Source: Actinomycetota bacterium (lineage in GTDB: Bacteria; Actinomycetota; Actinomycetes; Streptosporangiales; Streptosporangiaceae). Taken from it: DNA of 6,707 nt. The notes under the pieces are model-generated. The model was not told where the DNA came from, ran no database searches, and worked only from the letters and a program-made list of their open reading frames with translations. The stretch is taken from contig PMST01000482.1 in the NCBI GenBank assembly GCA_003168295.1, positions 27,361-34,067 of the forward strand, read 5' to 3'. Made by a program: the position numbers and the translations under genes. Of this stretch, positions 1 through 5,474 are shown piece by piece; position 1 is the stretch's first letter, and every line of letters starts with the position of its first letter.

Positions 1-2122
1 CTTCGGAGACGTGACCTTCGGAAGCGGCCCCTTTGGAAGGGGGGTCCGTTGCGGCAGGCAGGTAGACGCTGAAGATGCTGCCGTGGCCCAGGGTGCTGGT
101 CGCCTCGACGTGCCCGCCGTGCATCTCGACGAGCACCTTGACGATGGACAGGCCGAGGCCCGTGCCCGGGAGCCCCGCGGTGCGTGCGTTGGAGGCGCGG
201 ACGAAGCGGGTGAAGAGCTGCCCGACCTCTTCCGGCGGTATGCCGATGCCGTCGTCCGCCACGTCAATCCGCCAGTTGCCGCCGTCAAAGGTCGCAGTGA
301 TGTGCACGTGCCCGTTCCGGTGCGAGAACTTGATCGCGTTGGCGATCAGGTTGTCGAACACCTGCATCAGCCGTCTCAGGTCACCCTGGATGGCCGGTCC
401 CGCTCCGGCCGTGACGCCGATGGTGATGCCCTGCTTGGCGGCGCCGGCCGCGGCGGACCCGACAGCCTCGGCGGTGAGCTCAGCGACCGAGACCGGGGTC
501 AGGTCCAGCGGCAGCGCGCCGGCGTCGAGCCGGTCCAGCATGAGCAGATCGCCGACGAGCCGGTGCAGCCGGTCGGCATTCCGCTCGATGATGTCGAGGA
601 AGCGATTGCCTTCCGGGGTCAGCCCCCCGGCTTCCCCGCGGATCAGCTCGCTGAAGGACAGGATCGACGTCAGCGGCGTGCGCAGCTCGTGCGAGACGAT
701 GGCGAGGAACTGGTTCCTGGACTCGTCGAGCCTGCGCAGCCGTTCGTTCTGCTCGGCCAGCCGCTGCTGGACCTGCTCGGCCAGGTGGCGGGCGCCGAGT
801 TCGTCGTCGAGCATCTGCTGGCGCTGCTGCTCCAGGGCCGCGCGTTCCGACGTGTCCCAGGCCAGCCACAGGTCACCGCGGAAGCGGCCGTCGACCATCA
901 CGGGCCAGTAGTCGTTTTCGATGGTCCGGCCATCGGTCAACTTCAGCAGCTCCTTGGACAGGGGCTGCTTTTCGCGGTGCGCCTCGGCGGCGCGCCGGGC
1001 GAGGCCGCCGGGGTCGGCGAACAGGTGCTGGATCCGGAGCACCAGCGAGGCGGCGGAGGTCCCCACCAGCTGGCCGGGGTCCTCGATGCCGAACAGGGCG
1101 CCGAAGCTCCGGCTGACGTGCGTGACATGGCTCTTCTCATCGGTGATCATGATCGCGGGGATCGCCGCGGCGATCATGCAGTTGAGCCGCTCGGTCTGGT
1201 CGGCCAGCTCGGCGTGCGAGAGCTCGAAATCGGTGAGGTCCCGCAGGAACCCGGCAAAAATGACCTTCTCGCCGATGGTCAGCTGCACGGGCGTCAGCTC
1301 CACGCTGCGCTCGGTGCCGTCCGCGCGCAGGCTAGATGCGTGTATCTGGCCGGTGAACTCCTCAGGGTCACCGGTGGCCGCAAAGGTCTGGATGTGCTCA
1401 ACGAACCGGGCCCGGTCCCGCTCAGGCATGAAAACCTCCGGCATATTCTGGCCAAGCACTTCGTCACGTCGGCAGCCGGAAAGCTCTTCGGCCGCGGGAT
1501 TGAATTCGATGAGGAGGCCGCTGGCGTCCATGGCGATGATCGCGGTCGGCGATGCCTCGACGAGCGCCCGCGCCAGCGTCTCCCGTTCGGCCAGCGTGGC
1601 CAGGTCGCTCGCATGGCGAAGCTGCGTCGCCACGATAGTGGCGACGGCGTGCGCGGTGGCGCGGATCTCGTCGTCCCAGCGCGCCGCGTCGCCGATCAGG
1701 GCCAGCGCGCACAGGCACCGGCCGGTGACCGGCGCCGAGTAAGCGAGCAGAGCACTCACGGTCAGGCCGTCTGACTCCACCGTCGTCACCTGAACGGCAG
1801 CGGTGTCGGCCGCCGGGCCCGCGTCACGCTGAAGCAGGGTCAGCGCGCCTATCTTGGCCAGCAGCCCGGGAGCGACGGCGCCGCGAGGGTCCATCGCCAG
1901 GACCGCGGCCGGCTGCCCCGCTGACGGCTGGAACGCCACCGCGGCCCGGATCCCGGAGATGGTCACGAGCTGGGCTAGCACGGCGGGCAGCGCACCGAGG
2001 GTCGTGTCGTCGCGCAGGATCTTCGCTACGGCAAAATCGAGGATGGCCGTTGCCGCCGGCCCGTCCTGATGCGTGCGGTGCGTGACAAGATCCGAGTCCG
2101 CCCTAGCCCGTGGTGCCCCCAT
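1..2122 (-). CDS. Soluble multi-domain sensor histidine kinase (GAF-PAS-PAS-HisKA-HATPase), C-terminus cut by window edge
   Basis: Sensor kinase of a two-component system, predicted to autophosphorylate on His and pass the phosphate to a response regulator that is not in the window. The 707 codons visible read from ATG at 2122 with no stop before position 1. Domains: GAF-like region, about residues 20-165; PAS 1, about 180-300 (core EASPTAIIAMD from residue 189, then FNPAAEELSG); PAS 2, about 310-426; Gln/Glu/Arg-rich coiled coil, about 427-470; HisKA H-box SHELRTPLTSI with phospho-acceptor His478; HATPase N-box DNLIANAIKFS (Asn595), G1 box DGIGIP (Asp624) and G2 box GTGLGLSIVK (from Gly653). 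No hydrophobic segment long enough to span a membrane is seen, so it should sense a cytoplasmic signal. The ATG is the only start after the in-frame stop at 2177-2179 and has GGAAG 7 nt upstream. After the HATPase domain comes a Ser/Gly/Glu-rich tail of at least 15 residues, so either the protein ends just beyond the edge or another domain follows. The ligand of the GAF/PAS modules cannot be told. Confidence 0.93.
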   Translation of the reverse strand, partial: MGAPRARADSDLVTHRTHQDGPAATAILDFAVAKILRDDTTLGALPAVLAQLVTISGIRAAVAFQPSAGQPAAVLAMDPRGAVAPGLLAKIGALTLLQRDAGPAADTAAVQVTTVESDGLTVSALLAYSAPVTGRCLCALALIGDAARWDDEIRATAHAVATIVATQLRHASDLATLAERETLARALVEASPTAIIAMDASGLLIEFNPAAEELSGCRRDEVLGQNMPEVFMPERDRARFVEHIQTFAATGDPEEFTGQIHASSLRADGTERSVELTPVQLTIGEKVIFAGFLRDLTDFELSHAELADQTERLNCMIAAAIPAIMITDEKSHVTHVSRSFGALFGIEDPGQLVGTSAASLVLRIQHLFADPGGLARRAAEAHREKQPLSKELLKLTDGRTIENDYWPVMVDGRFRGDLWLAWDTSERAALEQQRQQMLDDELGARHLAEQVQQRLAEQNERLRRLDESRNQFLAIVSHELRTPLTSILSFSELIRGEAGGLTPEGNRFLDIIERNADRLHRLVGDLLMLDRLDAGALPLDLTPVSVAELTAEAVGSAAAGAAKQGITIGVTAGAGPAIQGDLRRLMQVFDNLIANAIKFSHRNGHVHITATFDGGNWRIDVADDGIGIPPEEVGQLFTRFVRASNARTAGLPGTGLGLSIVKVLVEMHGGHVEATSTLGHGSIFSVYLPAATDPPSKGAASEGHVSE

Positions 2123-2129
2123 ATGGCTG

Positions 2130-2134
2130 CTTCC
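2130..2134 (-). promoter_or_regulatory. Ribosome binding site of the histidine kinase
   Basis: On the minus strand GGAAG lies 7 nt before the ATG at 2122. A longer purine run, GAGAAGG (2138-2144), is 15 nt away and less well placed. Since no other start codon exists between the upstream stop and this ATG, the site supports the start rather than deciding between alternatives. Confidence 0.5.
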
Positions 2135-2202
2135 GCGCCTTCTCAGGCAGTCGTTGATCTCGGTAATAAGTACGCTCTAACCCGTCTTCAGATGGTCAAA
2201 AC

Positions 2203-2218
2203 GGGCACCGGAGTGCCC
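2203..2218. repeat. Perfect 6-bp inverted repeat in the kinase leader region
   Basis: GGGCAC-CGGA-GTGCCC is a perfect 6-bp stem with a 4-nt spacer, about 80 nt upstream of the kinase start. It could be a repressor or activator operator, or a small hairpin in the 5' leader of the kinase mRNA. It is followed on the minus strand by GTTTTG, so weak termination or attenuation is also possible. Nothing in the window identifies a binding protein. Confidence 0.4.
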
Positions 2219-2245
2219 AAAGCCTCCATGGCTCTCACCCTTAGC

Positions 2246-2262
2246 ATTCTATGCTACGTATA
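2246..2262 (-). promoter_or_regulatory. Candidate -10 region for the histidine kinase
   Basis: Reading the minus strand, this AT-rich island in a GC-rich region carries overlapping -10-like hexamers TATACG, TAGCAT and TAGAAT. TAGAAT (2246-2251) would place transcription start near 2239, giving a leader of about 115 nt. No convincing -35 hexamer is seen at 16-18 bp, so this is a candidate only. The plus strand of the same island holds TATAGT (2259-2264), so divergent promoters are conceivable. Confidence 0.3.
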
Positions 2263-2361
2263 GTCATCGATCGAACTCAGATTGTCATCGAGGCCTTCGC
2301 GACCAGCGGATTCGCCCCCACGGTCGTCAGCGACCTCGCCCCCACGGCAGTAGGGGAGTAG
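2251..2361 (+). CDS. Doubtful 36-codon ORF, possible gene remnant
   Basis: A short frame with ATG at 2251 and TAG at 2359-2361 starts MLRIVID. From about the tenth codon nearly every third position is G or C, as in the genes around it, and the residues look protein-like (VIEAFATSGF). The first codons use A/T third positions and there is no ribosome binding site, since only TCACCCTTAGC precedes it. It contains a 12-bp in-frame direct repeat. I do not recognise a family. It may be a remnant of a former gene, a small leader peptide, or chance. Confidence 0.2.
   Translation: MLRIVIDRTQIVIEAFATSGFAPTVVSDLAPTAVGE
2263..2291. repeat. Direct repeat GTCATCGA, two copies 21 bp apart
   Basis: GTCATCGA occurs at 2263-2270 and 2284-2291. 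The 21-bp centre-to-centre distance equals two helical turns, which puts both copies on the same DNA face, as is common for response-regulator sites. They lie just upstream of the candidate kinase -10 region. An 8-bp match over this distance can also arise by chance. Confidence 0.3.
2312..2347. repeat. 12-bp direct repeat TCGCCCCCACGG, two copies at 24-bp spacing
   Basis: TCGCCCCCACGG occurs at 2312-2323 and again at 2336-2347. The period of 24 bp is eight codons, so within the 36-codon ORF it yields FAPTV then LAPTA. It may be a short tandem duplication or a protein binding site upstream of the operon. Confidence 0.55.
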
Positions 2362-2478
2362 CATTATCTGCGGTGGTCCGGCCGCCGCTAGGTCCGCAGG
2401 CAGAGCTCCAAGCTCACCGGTAGCGTTGACGTAATCGATGGCGAGTCTTTCCCGCCCCGAGCAAGCGGACCCGGGCGC
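2362..2478. other. Remainder of the intergenic region upstream of the operon
   Basis: No gene is supported here. The only promoter-like element is TTGACG (2426-2431), a good -35 match, but no TANNNT hexamer follows at 16-19 bp. The operon promoter therefore cannot be placed with confidence. The hydrolase frame is open upstream from 2392 but has no start codon before 2494. Confidence 0.4.
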
Positions 2479-2488
2479 GAGGGAAGGG
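2479..2488 (+). promoter_or_regulatory. Ribosome binding site of the hydrolase-fold gene
   Basis: GAGGGAAGGG ends 5 nt before the GTG at 2494. The purine-rich run matches the anti-Shine-Dalgarno sequence well and decides in favour of this GTG, which is also the first in-frame start after the stop at 2389-2391. Confidence 0.65.
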
Positions 2489-2493
2489 CTGCC

Positions 2494-4068
2494 GTGTCCG
2501 GTAGGTCACGCTCACTGCCTGCTCGGCCCAGCCTGCGGTTCTTGCGGCTCGAAGCCAAACGCCGCCTGGCCGCGGGCGAGTTTCCGACCCTGCACGAGGC
2601 CCAGGCCGCTATCGCGTGGGAACACGGCCTGCCCAGCTGGGCCGCACTGAAGCAGGCCTGCGCCGCATCCCAGCTGTCAGAGCCCGCGCAGGAAAGCCAC
2701 GCCCTGGCCCAGCTGCGCTGGCTGATCTCCCGCTTCTCCGACGCCGGCCGCCCGGGCTGGACGCCCCCCGCCGATGGCGAGCTGGCCGAGCACTTCGATG
2801 ACCGGCTCCTGGCCGCGGTTCCGGCCGGGAGCCTGGCCGCCCAGCTCAGCAAGGTCGCTCCGGACCTGAGCGAAGAACTCATCGTGATCGGTCAGGCGCC
2901 GCTGGAGGCGCACGTCCAGCTGGCTGGGATGCGCTACCTGGCGACGGTCGAAGCCGACCCGCCGCACCGGCTGACCGGGCTGCGGGGGTTTCCCCTCGCC
3001 GAGCGCATCACCGATCCCCGGCTGACGGCCCCGCCGCCAGTCCACATCTACGGCACCACTCCCGACCAGACCGTCGGCCAGGCCGCCGAGGCCGCCGAGG
3101 CCCCCGAGGCCGAGACCGCCGAGCTGCTCTCGATCGCAGACGATGCCTTCTCCGAGCTCGGCCTGGCCGCCCTGGTCCTGGCCGGCGGCGAGCCAGGCCG
3201 CCCGGCGTGGGTGGTCACCAAGGGCTACGCCGACCTCGACGGGGCCGAGGTCCTGGACGCCAGCCGCCGGTTCGCCGCGCCCGGTGTCACCGCGCTCGTC
3301 ACGGCCACCGCCGTGCTCCGGCTGGTCGCCGAGGGCCGCTTCGGCCTGGACGCTGCGGCCAACGACCACCTGCGGACGGTGCGCCTGGCCGACGACGCCA
3401 TCACCGTCAGGCAGTTGCTCAGTCACGCCGCCGGGGTCGACAACCCCGCCGAACTCTACGCCGACAGCGTCCCCGACCTGGCGACCCTGTACGGCCCGGT
3501 CGTCCCCTGCAGCGGCCCGCGCGGAACCGCCCGGCCGAGCAATGGCGGCTACGCCGTGCTCGGTCAGCTGATCGCCGACGTCACCGGAATGGCTTACGTA
3601 AGCGCGGTCACCCGCCTCGTGCTCGACCCCCTCGGGATGCGCGACTCGCGGTTCCCGGACCGCGCGGCGGACATCGGCGCCGATGCGGTCACCGGCTACA
3701 CGGTGACCCCGGCGGGCGTCTTCTCCCCGGCCGCGGCCCGGGTTTCGACCGTCCCGGCCGTGGCCGGCCTGTGGTCCACCGGGGCCGACCTCGTGCGCCT
3801 GGGCAGCGCCTGGTCATCGCTGCTGCCCGCGGCGCTGGCCCGGCAGGCGCTCACCGTCCAGGCCGAACCGGGACCCGGCGGCCACCGCGTGGGCCTCGGC
3901 TGGCTGCTCAGCGAAGACGGCACCGCCGTGCACAGCGGGGCCGGCCTCGATGCCACCGCCTTCCTGCGCGTCCGCGTCCGCGACCTCCGCACGTACGTCG
4001 TGCTGACGAACCGGCCGATCATGCTCAATTCCATCGACGCCCGCCTGCGGCAGACCTGGAACCCTTAA
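2494..4068 (+). CDS. Serine hydrolase / beta-lactamase-fold protein lacking the catalytic motifs (probable pseudoenzyme)
   Basis: 524 residues, no signal peptide or membrane segment, so cytoplasmic. Residues about 12-57 (PSLRFLRLEAK, then FPTLHEAQAAIAWEHGLPSW) resemble the short N-terminal module that often precedes ankyrin repeats in bacterial proteins. Residues about 65-180 look like an NTF2/steroid-isomerase-like domain such as the N-domain of ORF12/LpqF-type hydrolases; this assignment is from pattern memory. An Ala/Glu linker (197-210) leads to a beta-lactamase/transpeptidase-like domain, about 211-524, recognised from TATAVLRLVAEGRFGLD, ITVRQLLSHAAGV, SNGGYAVLGQLIADVTG, LDPLGMRDSRF and HSG (480-482). 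The family nucleophile motif SxxK, expected before LVTATAVL, reads G264-V-T-A267, and the YxN motif reads P348-S-N350. Ser, Lys and Tyr are therefore all absent and only the HxG-like motif remains, so classic acyl-enzyme chemistry is unlikely. A ligand-binding, scaffold or sensor role is inferred. It is first in an operon with an ABC exporter; the next gene starts 21 nt after its stop. Confidence 0.88.
   Translation: MSGRSRSLPARPSLRFLRLEAKRRLAAGEFPTLHEAQAAIAWEHGLPSWAALKQACAASQLSEPAQESHALAQLRWLISRFSDAGRPGWTPPADGELAEHFDDRLLAAVPAGSLAAQLSKVAPDLSEELIVIGQAPLEAHVQLAGMRYLATVEADPPHRLTGLRGFPLAERITDPRLTAPPPVHIYGTTPDQTVGQAAEAAEAPEAETAELLSIADDAFSELGLAALVLAGGEPGRPAWVVTKGYADLDGAEVLDASRRFAAPGVTALVTATAVLRLVAEGRFGLDAAANDHLRTVRLADDAITVRQLLSHAAGVDNPAELYADSVPDLATLYGPVVPCSGPRGTARPSNGGYAVLGQLIADVTGMAYVSAVTRLVLDPLGMRDSRFPDRAADIGADAVTGYTVTPAGVFSPAAARVSTVPAVAGLWSTGADLVRLGSAWSSLLPAALARQALTVQAEPGPGGHRVGLGWLLSEDGTAVHSGAGLDATAFLRVRVRDLRTYVVLTNRPIMLNSIDARLRQTWNP
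3082..3123 (+). repeat. GCCGAG-rich short repeat encoding an Ala/Glu linker
   Basis: Imperfect repetition of GCCGCCGAG / GCCGAG within the hydrolase-fold gene encodes QAAEAAEAPEAET (residues 197 onward). It separates the N-terminal region from the beta-lactamase-like domain and is probably a flexible or helical linker. Such simple repeats are prone to length variation by slippage. Confidence 0.6.
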
Positions 4069-4077
4069 AAACCGGTA

Positions 4078-4083
4078 GAGGAG
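4078..4083 (+). promoter_or_regulatory. Strong ribosome binding site of the small membrane protein
   Basis: GAGGAG sits 6 nt before the ATG at 4090, in the 21-nt gap after the hydrolase-fold gene. It is the best Shine-Dalgarno sequence in the operon. The two downstream exporter genes lack one this good, so ribosomes loaded here may feed the coupled ATPase and permease cistrons. Confidence 0.75.
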
Positions 4084-4089
4084 AGACCC

Positions 4090-4482
4090 ATGTACCAGCC
4101 GTATCCGCAAGACACCCAGCTGCCGGAAACCCGGCGCCTGCCCGCTCCCGCTTCGGTGCTGAACGCCGTCAAGGTCATGTACATCGGCGCGGCCGCGAGC
4201 ATCCTCGGCATCGTCATCGACATCCTCACGGTGGGCGCCACCAAGAGAGCCATCGAGAGGCGTTCCCATCACCTGTCGGCGAGCCAGATCAACTCGTCCC
4301 AGCACGTCACCGGCACGGTGCTGTTCGCCCTGGCCACGGTGGACACGCTGGGCGGGCTCAGCGCCCCGATCGCCGGGGCGGTCAAGATCTGGGCGATCCT
4401 GGTCTGGCTGGTCGGGCTGACCGCGATCGTGTTCTTGTGGCGGCGCAGCTCCACCGAGTTCTTCAGGGCCACGCCGCAGTGA
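4090..4482 (+). CDS. Small membrane protein of unknown function (three predicted helices)
   Basis: 130 residues. A polar, Pro-rich N-terminus (MYQPYPQDTQLPETRRLPAP) is followed by three hydrophobic stretches, about residues 27-49, 73-93 and 96-117. A basic end (WRRSSTEFFR) follows the last helix and fits a cytoplasmic tail. The overall plan, a YQPYP-type start then helices ending in an ILVWLVGL..VFLWRR motif, recalls small uncharacterised actinobacterial membrane proteins. From memory many of those are longer with an extra helix, which I cannot verify here. It is well placed for translation, and its stop TGA overlaps the GTG of the ABC ATPase (GTGA, 4479-4482), so the two are translationally coupled. 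It could be an accessory subunit of the exporter; its function is unknown. Confidence 0.85.
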   Translation: MYQPYPQDTQLPETRRLPAPASVLNAVKVMYIGAAASILGIVIDILTVGATKRAIERRSHHLSASQINSSQHVTGTVLFALATVDTLGGLSAPIAGAVKIWAILVWLVGLTAIVFLWRRSSTEFFRATPQ

Positions 4483-5426
4483 TCGAGCTGGACGGGCTCA
4501 GCAAGCGCTTCGGCTCGGTCACCGCGCTGGACGACCTGAGCTTCACCGTGCGCCCGGGCCATGTGACCGGCTTCCTGGGGCCGAACGGCGCGGGCAAGAC
4601 CACCACGATGAAGATCATCCTCGGACTGGACACCCCGTCGGCGGGAACCGCCCTGGTCAACGGGCGCCGCTACGACCGGCTGGTCCGCCCGTTGCGCCAG
4701 GTCGGTTCGCTGCTTGACGCGACCGCCCTGCACGGCGGCCGCACCGGCCGGCTCCACCTGGCCTCGATCGCGCAGAGCAACGGCATCGGGCGCGGCCGGG
4801 TCGCCGAGGTGCTCGGGCTGACCGGCATGGAGGCGGTGGCGGACCGGCGGGTCAACGGGTACTCGCTCGGCATGAAGCAGCGGCTCGGCCTGGCCGCCGC
4901 GATGCTCGGCGACCCGCCCGTCCTGATGCTCGACGAACCGGTCAACGGCCTGGACACCGAGGGCATCGGCTGGATCCGGCAGTTCTTCAAGGCGCTGGCG
5001 GCCGAAGGCCGCACGGTCCTGGTGTCGAGCCACCTGATGAGCGAGATGGCGCTGAGCGCCGACCACCTGATCGTCATCGGCCGCGGCAAGCTGCTCGCGG
5101 ACATGCCCACGGCCCAGCTCATCGCGGAGAACGCGCGCCACGACGTGCTGCTCCGATCGCCACAGGCGGCCGACCTCGCCGGGCTGCTCACCGCCCGCGG
5201 CGCGACCGTCACCACGCAGCCCGACGGCGCCCTCGTCGTCACCGGCCTGGACGCCGCCACGATCGGCGACCTGGCCGCGAGCCGCGGCATCGCCGTGCAC
5301 GCGCTGGTGCCGCGGCAGGCCTCCCTCGAGGACGCCTACCTCGACCTCACCGGCGAAAGCGTCGACTACCACGGCACCCCGGCCCAGCCCAGCGGGCCGT
5401 CACCGAAGGGACACCAAACCCGATGA
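4479..5426 (+). CDS. ABC transporter ATP-binding protein, DrrA/BcrA/NatA-like exporter type
   Basis: Hydrolyses ATP to drive export through the ABC-2 permease encoded next. 315 residues from GTG 4479, chosen because MIELDGLSKRFGSVTALDDL is the usual start of the fold and GTGA overlaps the previous stop. Walker A GPNGAGKTT (34-42), signature YSLGMKQRL (128-136, the SLGMKQR form typical of drug-exporter ATPases), Walker B VLMLDEP (148-154), D-loop GLD (157-159) and switch His185 (SSHLMSEM) are all intact, so it should be active. The Q-loop region reads VGSLLDA, without a plain Gln, as is common in this subfamily. A C-terminal region from about 225 (RGATVTTQPDGALVV, then ASLEDAYLDLTGE) is the usual regulatory extension. 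The stop TGA overlaps the first ATG of a tandem repeat leading to the permease. Substrate is unknown; small lipophilic molecules, antibiotics or peptides are typical for the family. Confidence 0.95.
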   Translation: MIELDGLSKRFGSVTALDDLSFTVRPGHVTGFLGPNGAGKTTTMKIILGLDTPSAGTALVNGRRYDRLVRPLRQVGSLLDATALHGGRTGRLHLASIAQSNGIGRGRVAEVLGLTGMEAVADRRVNGYSLGMKQRLGLAAAMLGDPPVLMLDEPVNGLDTEGIGWIRQFFKALAAEGRTVLVSSHLMSEMALSADHLIVIGRGKLLADMPTAQLIAENARHDVLLRSPQAADLAGLLTARGATVTTQPDGALVVTGLDAATIGDLAASRGIAVHALVPRQASLEDAYLDLTGESVDYHGTPAQPSGPSPKGHQTR

Positions 5427-5474
5427 GCACAGCCCGATGAGCACAGCCCGATGAGCACGGCCCGATGAGCACGG
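5419..5474 (+). repeat. Four tandem copies of a 14-bp unit containing the ATPase-permease stop-start junction
   Basis: The unit CCCGATGAGCACRG is repeated four times without spacers: 5419-5432 and 5433-5446 end in CACAG, 5447-5460 and 5461-5474 end in CACGG. Every unit carries an ATGA. The first ATGA is the overlap of the ATPase stop (TGA 5424-5426) with an ATG at 5423; the last ATG (5465) is the permease start. Exact tandem copies with only one variable base point to recent replication slippage or duplication. Confidence 0.95.
5423..5468 (+). other. Chain of three overlapping minicistrons, each encoding MSTAR
   Basis: ATG at 5423, 5437 and 5451 each open a frame of five codons, MSTAR, ending in TGA at 5438-5440, 5452-5454 and 5466-5468. 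Because the repeat unit is 14 bp and each frame is 18 nt, every stop overlaps the next ATG by the same ATGA, ending at the permease ATG 5465. The only Shine-Dalgarno-like sequence nearby is GAAGGG (5405-5410), 12 nt before the first ATG; none precedes 5465 at a usable distance. The permease would thus be reached by successive termination-reinitiation, by ribosome sliding, or by direct entry. Whether the minicistrons are translated is inference. Confidence 0.5.

Noticed and set aside
75..911. 278-codon plus-strand frame, Ser/Arg-rich
   Set aside because: Shadow of the kinase in a high-GC region; composition is typical of an off-frame reading.
11..1774. 587-codon open frame on the plus strand
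   Set aside because: It is codon-aligned antisense to the histidine kinase, whose H, N, G1 and G2 boxes are clear on the minus strand. The plus-strand translation shows no recognisable domain.
2069..2263. 64-codon plus-strand ORF across the kinase start
   Set aside because: Overlaps the kinase N-terminus antisense, has mixed codon bias, and shows no recognisable domain.
2426..2454. Sigma-70-type promoter built on TTGACG for the operon
   Set aside because: No -10 hexamer at 16-19 bp; kept only as a remark in the intergenic entry.
3207..4478. Long upstream extension of the ABC ATPase frame
   Set aside because: The extension is Arg/Pro-rich, lies over the hydrolase and membrane-protein genes in another frame, and the ABC fold begins at GTG 4479.
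4269..5372. 367-codon minus-strand frame opposite the ABC ATPase
   Set aside because: Antisense shadow; the plus strand has complete Walker A, signature and Walker B motifs.
5419..5474. CRISPR-like or iteron interpretation of the tandem repeat
   Set aside because: Units are 14 bp and directly abutting with no spacers, and they sit on a gene junction rather than near an origin or cas genes.
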